Shown here piece after piece: positions 19,419-27,800 of a stretch of 64,000 nt of DNA (position 1 is its first letter; each line of letters opens with the position of its first letter). The DNA comes from an uncultured Bacteriovoracaceae bacterium (lineage in GTDB: Bacteria; Bdellovibrionota; Bacteriovoracia; Bacteriovoracales; Bacteriovoracaceae): contig CALIJZ010000010.1 of assembly GCA_938017795.1 (NCBI GenBank), forward strand, positions 1-64,000, read 5' to 3'. Both the position numbers and the translations under genes were made by a program. The notes under the pieces were generated by a model, which saw nothing but the letters and a program-made list of their open reading frames with translations, did no database searches and was not told where the DNA came from.

Positions 19419-20068
19419 CCTTAGGAGCTTTACTCATTCAATTTGTGCCAGTTAGTTTGATTCTTATAAATATTTTGTTTTTTATTAATTTTGTTCGCTT
19501 CCCTGGTCTAGTTTCATTTTTGTTCTTTCTTTTTTCAGTCTTTTTTATTCCTGTTCTTTTATACAGGTGCCATAATTTTTTTCTTCCTTTGCAAGAGGGG
19601 AAGTTTGATATAATTGCAAAAAAATATAACCCTTGGTATGGTTCGATGCAGTTTCAGTTAATTTTTTCAGCTCTTCCATTTCTAGAAGGAATCTTGAGAA
19701 TCATTCCTGGGTTTTATAGCTTTTGGCTTAGGCTTTGGGGAGCTAAAGTTGGCAAGCGTGTGTATTGGACTCCTAATATTACTATCAATGATAGAACTCT
19801 AATTGAGATAGGCAATGATTGTGTCTTTGGACATAAATGCGAATTTATTTCTCATGTCATTTCACCTCGCAATAATACTATGATGTTATTGGTTAAAAGA
19901 ATCAAGATAGGTGATGATGCATTTATTGGCGCAGCTAGCCGCTTTGGTCCTGGGGTAGTTATAGAATCTGGGTGCCAATTACCTGTTTGTACCGATGGAC
20001 AAATAAATCAAGTTTTTGAAAAAGGCAACTTTGTCAGTAGAGAATTTGTTCAAAAAAATCAAAAATAA
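19415..20068 (+). CDS. Left-handed beta-helix (hexapeptide) acyltransferase-like protein
   Basis: 217 residues. Two membrane helices in the first 55 residues precede a C-terminal hexapeptide repeat domain (IEIGNDCVFGHKCEF, then IKIGDDAFIGAASRFGPGVVIESGCQLPV), a left-handed beta helix. Such proteins transfer acetyl or other acyl groups, often to sugars or amines. The active-site His could be in HKCEFISHV. It is the last gene of the plus-strand operon (ATGA junction with the hydroxylase). It probably acylates the final product at the membrane; the acceptor is unknown. Confidence 0.75.
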   Translation: MTLGALLIQFVPVSLILINILFFINFVRFPGLVSFLFFLFSVFFIPVLLYRCHNFFLPLQEGKFDIIAKKYNPWYGSMQFQLIFSALPFLEGILRIIPGFYSFWLRLWGAKVGKRVYWTPNITINDRTLIEIGNDCVFGHKCEFISHVISPRNNTMMLLVKRIKIGDDAFIGAASRFGPGVVIESGCQLPVCTDGQINQVFEKGNFVSREFVQKNQK

Positions 20069-20074
20069 TAAAAA

Positions 20075-21487
20075 TCAAAGAAAAGCTTGAGCACAACTTA
20101 GTTCATTTAACATCGAAATTAATTTCTCACTATCCACTTTTTCATAACTAGAAGTAAATGGTCTATCGTTGATAGTACTGACTTTATGAAGAATATATTC
20201 TCCAGTATTTACTTCTTTACCTATCACGTGAGAGTCATCAATTGTTTTTAGTCCAATAAATGGATCTCCAGTTGTGATTATTTCACCAATTGCATCTATG
20301 CTACCTTTAATTTTTATTCCCTTATCATTAATTATGATTTGAGCCGCTTCATCTTTACTAAAAGAAGTATCCACAAGAGCTATTTGGAATCCAGTTTTTT
20401 GATCTTTTAATATAACAGGATAGTCTCCAGTAGGAGTGTGACCAACAATCGTTCTTTTAAGACCTGCTTGCTTAGCATTTTTTAAAAACTCTTCTCTTGG
20501 AAGTTGAGGATTACCATTTTTATCAGAATATCTTCCATAAATGAAACTTCGAGGGTTTTTACCTGTATGGCCAGTGGGTTCTTGGAAGCGAACCAAGTCC
20601 ATCCACTCAGAATCACTCTTTAGGTTACCGTTATCTAGTTCAGTTTCCCAGCTCTTAATAAGTCTATGAGTGTTTTGGTTGACTTGTTCAATCCAAGTTT
20701 TGAGCTCATTTATATTTTGAGGAATTTTTTTTCTTTCATTTTTACTAAAAGGAATATAACCAAAGTTTTCTTCACCTACAAATCCATGAGCTGCAAGTGT
20801 ATTATCATTGGTTAAATAGAGCATTTGACTATTTTTAATATAAGTTCTCATTCTCCCATTAATTTTAAAATCATCTAAAAAACTATCTAGAACCATTTGA
20901 TCAGTAATAGAGTTTAGATCTATTTCTTTAAGAAGGGCCATTTCATGTTTTCTATTTTCAAAAGCTTTCCCAGCACCCATTGTTTTTTCTAAAATATGCT
21001 TAAGTCTATTGGGTTTATTATCAACTCTACCGTTTAACCACTCTTGATAAAGTAACCAGCGTTCTTGTTCGTCATTAACACCCAAGATTCTGGGAGCTTT
21101 CTCCATGGCCGTATCGCTTAGCTCATTAGGAATTCTCATCTTATTAATGTCACGGTTTCCGGCTATTTGAATATATTGATTTGGATAACGCTTTTTTAAA
21201 CTATTAAGAGTATCTAGGATTCTAATTGATCCTGGCCCTTTATCAATTGAATCTCCGATAAAGATCAAAGTTGTTCCTTCTTGAATATGAAGGTTACCAT
21301 CTTCAAAATACAAATTTTCACTTTTATTTATATAGTTCAGAAACCTTTCAAGATTACCTTCAATATCTCCTAAGACTTCATATTTCATATTGATCTGATT
21401 TGCTAAGTTTTCATATAATGATTGACTTGATGAAAGATGCGAAAAAGTAAAAAATAAAAAACATATTACTAAATTGAATTTTATCAA
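20075..21487 (-). CDS. Secreted metallophosphoesterase with altered metal-site residues
   Basis: 470 residues with a signal peptide (to about residue 21). Calcineurin-like motifs appear in order: GDIEGN near residue 41, GDSIDKGPGS near 77, AGNRDIN near 107 and VGHTP near 347. In most of the family the first is DxHG and the third is GNHE; here the first His is Glu and the third reads GNRD. Activity may be changed, or the protein may belong to a distinct subfamily. The start is TTG: AAGAGG sits six bases upstream, and an overlapping ATG is out of frame and stops at once. The gene is convergent with the oxygenase operon, seven bases away. Confidence 0.75.
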   Translation of the reverse strand: MIKFNLVICFLFFTFSHLSSSQSLYENLANQINMKYEVLGDIEGNLERFLNYINKSENLYFEDGNLHIQEGTTLIFIGDSIDKGPGSIRILDTLNSLKKRYPNQYIQIAGNRDINKMRIPNELSDTAMEKAPRILGVNDEQERWLLYQEWLNGRVDNKPNRLKHILEKTMGAGKAFENRKHEMALLKEIDLNSITDQMVLDSFLDDFKINGRMRTYIKNSQMLYLTNDNTLAAHGFVGEENFGYIPFSKNERKKIPQNINELKTWIEQVNQNTHRLIKSWETELDNGNLKSDSEWMDLVRFQEPTGHTGKNPRSFIYGRYSDKNGNPQLPREEFLKNAKQAGLKRTIVGHTPTGDYPVILKDQKTGFQIALVDTSFSKDEAAQIIINDKGIKIKGSIDAIGEIITTGDPFIGLKTIDDSHVIGKEVNTGEYILHKVSTINDRPFTSSYEKVDSEKLISMLNELSCAQAFL

Positions 21488-21672
21488 TTCATACCTCTTT
21501 AAAACACGATGCTAAATACTCAACAATTCAATTTACTAATTTTTTAGGAATTTGAATACTTTTGAAACGATACCTCAGATTTATATACTCAGTTATTTAA
21601 GACCTAAAGTAATCAACAAACTAAACCGATAATTATTTAATAATTATGTATCCAATAAAACTGGGGTAGTCC

Positions 21673-22545
21673 ATGAAATCACAAATATTTATCGTTCTTA
21701 TTTTACTTTCTTGCTCTCAAATTGAAAAAAATAGCTTTGAAGGGACAAGTAATCGAATAATATCCAGTGAGTCTGATTTTACTCCTCTAGTGCAATTTAA
21801 AGTTAATATAGAAATAAGAAATGCTAAAAAGATGGATCTAGATAAAACAAATGAAGTTGTTACTGAGCTTCAAATAGGTAGGAGAGGAAGTTGGAGAAAA
21901 TCAAATCGATATATAAAGACTAAGGTAAAAGTCAAAGAAGGCGAGACGAAAAAGACTCTACAGACAAGTGTTTATATACCAGAACATCTTTTAAATGACT
22001 TTAAGATAAATCTTAGGGTTTATGAATCTGATCCAACTTTACATGGAGGATCTTTTGGTTCACTCAATCCAGATGATCATATATACACAAATGAAACTGT
22101 TTTATCAGAAGATTTTGAAGGCGATGGACATTGGATTGTAACAAATACTGATATTGGTCAAATCTCATATAATATAGTGAGAAAAAAAATAGAAAACTCA
22201 AGAGATACGAACTTAGTTATATCTGATATTCTAAAGGTCTTAAAATCAAGTGGTAAAAGAAATTATTGTGAACAGCTTAACTATTTAAAATTTTTAAGTA
22301 GTGAGACTGAAAGATATGAACAAGAAGTTTTAAAAATTAAGAGACGTCATGACTTAAAACTTTCAGATGAGTATAAAGAATATGGTAACGTCTTATTTTC
22401 ACGATTTGTAGGACACCTAATTAGAAACATCAATGATTTGAGAGAGATCGATAGTATTTTAAAAGATTCTTACACACCTATGAACTCTAAAAGTTTCTTC
22501 GGGGGATTTCGAGATCTTAAGTGTTCTTCAACTACACATTATTAG
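21673..22545 (+). CDS. Lipoprotein of unknown function
   Basis: 290 residues. The lipobox ILLSC puts the modified Cys at residue 14. Just after it comes TSNRIISSES, which recurs as TSQRVISSES in the exported protein at 14762. Residues 45-165 are beta-rich (VQFKVNIEIRNAKKMD, then INLRVYESDP), like a C2-type sandwich, and the last 120 residues are helical. I recognise no family. The gene is divergent from the phosphoesterase gene (185-base gap) and followed by a long non-coding stretch. Confidence 0.7.
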   Translation: MKSQIFIVLILLSCSQIEKNSFEGTSNRIISSESDFTPLVQFKVNIEIRNAKKMDLDKTNEVVTELQIGRRGSWRKSNRYIKTKVKVKEGETKKTLQTSVYIPEHLLNDFKINLRVYESDPTLHGGSFGSLNPDDHIYTNETVLSEDFEGDGHWIVTNTDIGQISYNIVRKKIENSRDTNLVISDILKVLKSSGKRNYCEQLNYLKFLSSETERYEQEVLKIKRRHDLKLSDEYKEYGNVLFSRFVGHLIRNINDLREIDSILKDSYTPMNSKSFFGGFRDLKCSSTTHY

Positions 22546-22928
22546 CACTTGCTAAACAAGACTTGGCTTTTTTAGTTTGTTGTCAGTTTGGAGTTTGGCA
22601 GACTTTTATTTATCAAAGAGTTTTTCAGAATCAATTTTATAAATGGTTTTCTGCCCACCTCTAATAAAACGTTCCCCAATATTGGACATTTCAAAGGAAA
22701 TTATACGCAGTCCTAGGATATGTTGTGTGTTTTTTTTTGAAATTTTAACTCAAAACTCATGTGAGAAAAATAGTGGTCACTAATGCATTATATACAAAAA
22801 GAAGAGTAGGCTTAAGATTTATTCTGAACTACTTGGAATTAAAGAGATACTTGAAACTTCCGATTAGTTTTCACTTATAGAGTTTAAACTATAGAGATAA
22901 AGCTCTATTAGTGAAAGGTTTAATTAAA
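22546..22928. other. Intergenic region before the FN3 lipoprotein genes
   Basis: There is no complete gene. On the minus strand, about 22610-22735 reads as a short open stretch ending in KTIYKIDSEKLFDK and a stop; this resembles the end of the small protein at 43301 (KTPIYKIDFDKIYIRS). It may be a gene remnant. No clear terminator is visible after 22545. The last 40 bases hold the start region of the next gene. Confidence 0.35.
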
Positions 22929-24884
22929 GTGAATATTAGAAAATTATTTATAATTAAAGTAATATGCCTGATTTTTGGATTATCATCATGTAATGGAACT
23001 ATAGAAGATGGATCACTAGGTTCAAAGAATAATGTTCAAGATGATGAGAGTTTTTTGGAATATGATGGAATATTTGAGTTAAAAGCAATTTCTGATACAA
23101 GGGTTGAAGTATATTTCTCACCTCATGAAAACGAGACAAAATCATCTGTTTATCTTATAAGTTACCAAGGCTTAGATACACCTATCTCAGTCCCAGTCGA
23201 AATCTTGGAAAAAGATTATCGTGGGCTTTATCTATATACCGTGAGCGGACTTGATTTAGGGACTTTCTATTATTTTACTGTTCAAGTAAAAGACACAGCT
23301 TCAAATCAGGTTAGCAATAATTTCACCAATCTTACAGAAATGACCTTTACCAATAAGACTGCAGATTTTTCAGGAATATCAATAGTTGAGCCAAGTCCAG
23401 GTATCAATGCTTTGACAAGTATTCAGGCATTTTGGGTGCCTGCTACAAAGATTGGAAGTCTCGTCTCACCCAATGAAATTGATCCAGTAGGTTATGAAGT
23501 AACTTTATTACAAGGTGGTAGTACTGTAACACCGGAAGACTTTGATAATGAGAATGTTTCAGATGAATTGCGCCGAGTGTTTCTTGTTTCTTCTGATACA
23601 AGCTTTTTAACAATTGATTCCCTTGTTGAGGATACAAATTATTTTGTAAGAGTTAGAGCAATTCACAAAGGGTTTCTTGATAATCCAAATGATCAAGATT
23701 ATAAAGTAGAAGATAATAATAAATACATTAATTATAAAACTCCTTCTTCATCTGCAGATAGCCTTTTCTTTGATTCAAATAGTCTTTCTATAAATGCTCC
23801 AGGAGATTATTCTGGTTATTATACAATTAACTTAAATTGGACTTTCCCAGTTGGAGTTTATGATCATTATCGGATCTATTATACACAAAGTCCTTTTATA
23901 AACTTAGAAAACGGATTTAATGGTGCAGCATTATGTAATGGACAAGACTCTGGAAACTCAGCAGTTTCATGTAAAATATCAGATTATACGAATGTAAGTG
24001 ATGTTATTGCAGGACTTGTTCCTAACTCAATATATCAGGTGATGCTTAAAGTTTGTCAAAATACAGATTGTACTGTTTCAAAAGAATCTATTGTAAGGAC
24101 CGAATCCACAATTCCTGGGTTGATTGAATTTGCCGGTATTACGAAGATAGATAATCCAGTAAACCCTGATAAGTTAGATGAAGTTATAGTTCATCTTTCA
24201 CCTCTTGATCTAAGTACCGGAGTCATTGATGGACTTATTATATCTCACGAAGTTTCTGCAGGGAGTTTCGTGCCACTTAATCATCCTGAAATTGCGCCGC
24301 CTACAACTGGTCCTTCTATTGCTCAGTTTCATTATGAAGATACGTTTGTAAAAATTAGAGGTCTTGACGCTGACTCTGGAGAACAATATTGTTTTCAAGC
24401 TTTACCATTTCTTTATGATGCCAATTCTGAAGTACAAGTTGCTAGTTCAGGGGTTCGAAAATGTATAACTCCAGAGAAAATAGAACCTAATGCGATGGAA
24501 TTTCTAGGAGCTAATGATTGTCCAAACACTGGACCCAATTTTGTTTCAGTGAGATGGACCATGCCTACAGGTGGGCTCTACAGTCATTTTGAGGTGATTG
24601 TAAAAGATGTCCTTCCAGTGGATCCAAATGATCCTCCAATTCCAGGATTTAGTTACACAGATGCTGCGATAGAAAATGATGCTGACCCTGAGCCATCAGA
24701 TCCTATATATACAACCTATATTGTGGATCGCTTTAATCAAGAGTTTACGATTACGGGATTAACTTCAAATACTCAATATGAAGTTGGAGTTAGAACATAT
24801 TTTAATAATGGGAGTGGTGTTTTGAGAAATGTACTTTCTGCTCAAACAAGATTTGTGAGCTGTACTACACCAGCATATCCATAG
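22929..24884 (+). CDS. Lipoprotein with fibronectin type III-like domains (short paralogue)
   Basis: 651 residues from GTG 22929, chosen because AAAGG lies ten bases upstream; an in-frame GTG at 22911 has no good ribosome site and adds six residues. The signal ends in the lipobox LSSC. Several FN3-like beta domains follow (for example LTIDSLVEDTNYFVRVRAIH and ITGLTSNTQYEVGVRTYF). It matches the N-terminal part of the next gene's product along its length but lacks that protein's long C-terminal domain, so the pair arose by duplication. It is probably surface anchored. Its role is unknown; binding or scaffolding is inferred. Confidence 0.75.
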   Translation: MNIRKLFIIKVICLIFGLSSCNGTIEDGSLGSKNNVQDDESFLEYDGIFELKAISDTRVEVYFSPHENETKSSVYLISYQGLDTPISVPVEILEKDYRGLYLYTVSGLDLGTFYYFTVQVKDTASNQVSNNFTNLTEMTFTNKTADFSGISIVEPSPGINALTSIQAFWVPATKIGSLVSPNEIDPVGYEVTLLQGGSTVTPEDFDNENVSDELRRVFLVSSDTSFLTIDSLVEDTNYFVRVRAIHKGFLDNPNDQDYKVEDNNKYINYKTPSSSADSLFFDSNSLSINAPGDYSGYYTINLNWTFPVGVYDHYRIYYTQSPFINLENGFNGAALCNGQDSGNSAVSCKISDYTNVSDVIAGLVPNSIYQVMLKVCQNTDCTVSKESIVRTESTIPGLIEFAGITKIDNPVNPDKLDEVIVHLSPLDLSTGVIDGLIISHEVSAGSFVPLNHPEIAPPTTGPSIAQFHYEDTFVKIRGLDADSGEQYCFQALPFLYDANSEVQVASSGVRKCITPEKIEPNAMEFLGANDCPNTGPNFVSVRWTMPTGGLYSHFEVIVKDVLPVDPNDPPIPGFSYTDAAIENDADPEPSDPIYTTYIVDRFNQEFTITGLTSNTQYEVGVRTYFNNGSGVLRNVLSAQTRFVSCTTPAYP

Positions 24885-24894
24885 GAGATTTTAG

Positions 24895-27800
24895 GTGATT
24901 AAGTTATCAAAGATTATATTTATTTTATTTCTTGCCAGTTGTGCAGGAGAAATTGATTCGGGGTTTGTAGATCCTACTAAATTAGGTACTGATGATATTG
25001 AGCCACTTGAATATTCTGGCGTGATTGAAGTAAATCCTATCTCCCACAACAAGCTTGAAGTATTTTTTCCCGTTGCTGATGGAGCAAATGTAAATTTAGT
25101 TTATAGAATATTTATTAATGATAATGAAATTGCTCTTCAGTCTAATGGAACGGCATTAGAATTAGATCCTCTTGGTCGCTATCGAGTAACGCTTGATTCT
25201 TATGGTCTAAGAAAAGATATAGAGATCAATACTTTCTATAAAGTACGAGTCGAAGTTTATGACTCCATAAAAGACGTAGGTAGTGAATCTGAAAAATCAA
25301 TTCAAATTCAAACATTTAATAATGAAACTGCTGAGTTTAATGGTATTACTTCAGCAAATGTTATGGCAGGTGTTAGTGGATTAAGTTCAATTCTAGTTAA
25401 ATGGCAGTTTGCCGAAAAGTACGGAACAGTTATCACTCCCCATATTAAAGATGTTGCTCAATATGAGATAAAATATATTTCAGCTAATCTTGGCTATAGA
25501 AACTTAAATAATGATTCCGTTGCACTTGAAGCTGGTGAGAAAGGGTTAGTTCTTGTAAGTGGAGATTTAAACGAGTTGCAAGTAAGTGGATTAAATCCAG
25601 ATACTAAATATTATTTTCAAGTAAGGGCCATTCATAATGGTTATGGAGAGTTTAGCAATACAATTCCTAATTATAGAAAAGATGAAAATACATCTATGAA
25701 AATTGCAAACACACTTACTGATGCTTCAAGTATTTCTTTCTTGAGCTCTTCTTTAAAAGTTGATAATGCTAAAGGAATTTCTGGACTTACAGATATAACT
25801 GTTGAATGGGATGGAGCTATTGGTCCTTATTATAAATATTATCTAGTTCATAAAGAAGTTGATTCATTTCAAGAGCCTGATAAGTTATTACCAGGTGAGA
25901 TTGAAACCTTAATCTCAGGTGCTCAGCCCAATGTTATGGAAGTTAATGCAGGATTAACTTCAGAAGTAGTTTCAAGCCTAGAATCATATAAGTTTTATCA
26001 ATTTAAACTTGTAGTCTGTACTGATGTTGATTGTTCACAAACTAATCGCTTGTATAGTGATTTAAGGGCGATACAAGTTGCCCCTGATTTAGCTCCATTT
26101 TATGGAATTACTTCAATTGATAATCCACGTACCAGCCAAGAGATAGCCGATAAAATTATACATTTAAACTTCTCTGCTCCACTTGTTTCGTTGGGCTATA
26201 TGGAGGAACTTAAATTAAATTGTCATACTAGTACAAGTGATCCTACTCCTGAAGCAAATTGTCCTTGGGATATAGTTACACCAAGTAATATAAATACTTT
26301 TTTAAATCAAGATTTTGGTGGGCTTGAGGAAATATCTATTAAATATACCGGATCAAATCCTTTTAGCAGTACTAACTTTTGCTTTTCAATGACTCCAGTT
26401 ATAGGACCTACTGACCCACCAGATAATTTTTTTAAAGAGATGAAGCAAAGCTCACTTGTCATAAAATGTATTACACCTGAAGAGAAAACACCTACACTGG
26501 TAGAGTTTCCTGGTAAAACAATTCAATGTAATACTAATCAAACAAACCTAACTGTAACTTGGCCTGAGCCAACAGCTGGTTTATACAGCAACTTCTTGGT
26601 TGTTTGGAAACAAAAAGATAGCAGTCCTTTCGATATGGGGCTTGGAATTCAAGCTTTTGAAAGTCAAACAGATAATGAAGTTGAAACAAACCTTTATAAA
26701 TACGCAGTAATAAATAAAGGAACAAACTTTAAGGAAATTACAGATTTAGCAGTAGGGAAAAGTTATCATACTGCTGTGATTGCAGTCCAAATCGATGGTG
26801 CTAATTCTTATCGTTACGGAGAAATTAATTCAAGAAACTCATCTTGTTTGATACCTGTACCAAACCCTAAGTTTAATGAATGGGTTGAGGTTGTTTCTCT
26901 TGGTCCAAAAGTTGATGGTCTTGTAGAGCCTTTTGATACAGTTATAGATGGTGATAAATATTTAAATGAGTCACTTGATAATAATGGTGTTCCTGTAGAA
27001 ACTTCAAGTGCAAGTAGTGAAGTCTTTGATGGAGTTAAGGGTGAAAATGATGATCAATCGAGTTCAGAAGGAATGATTCGAATTACTTGGAAAGATAATC
27101 TTATTTATGAAACCGAAGAGTTTCATTCATACTTTCCTGAAACTGCAGCTTCAAGGAGTGAGAGACGAATTGGTTATCGAATATATCGCTCAGATGATAA
27201 CCGTTTAACATGGAAAGATTTAACTGCTGAATCTGGTCTTATTAAAGCTGTTCCGACAACATATTTTGAGAAAGTCGGTGAAGAAAGTGAAAACTCTAAC
27301 CTAGCAACATTCACAGATTATTCTGCAAGTTATGCAAAAGATGGAGAAACCTTTGGATCTACATATGTTACAAAAACTGAAAGAGCGAGAATCTTTTGGT
27401 ACAAAGTTATTACAGTCTATAAAGGTCAAGAATTAGAGTATGAAGACGAGATTTCAAACCCTCAACATATGATTAGAGTCTTACTTCCTCCACCCAATAT
27501 GGCATTGGTTCATAGATGGATTGGAAATAGAACAATGTGTAAGGAGATGAATAAACCAATTAATAAAGAAGCCGGAGGTCATTATACTTGTGATTATCTT
27601 GGTCTAGGCTCTAGTCCGAAATCTCAGCCTTGGGTTGTTGGACAGGGAGTTTATGATATTGGTGGTGATCTTTTGGTAGATCGTTTTGAATTAGGTTGTA
27701 ACTTTACTCGAGGTTCAGGATCTGGTTTGGCTGAAAACAAAGCCTCATTGGCATTAATAGGCCCTCAGAAAGTAGGTTGTACTGAAGCTAGTACACATGA

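Noticed and set aside
7039-20068. Polyketide, NRPS or aryl polyene cluster
   Set aside because: No ketosynthase, carrier protein or condensation domain is visible anywhere in the region.
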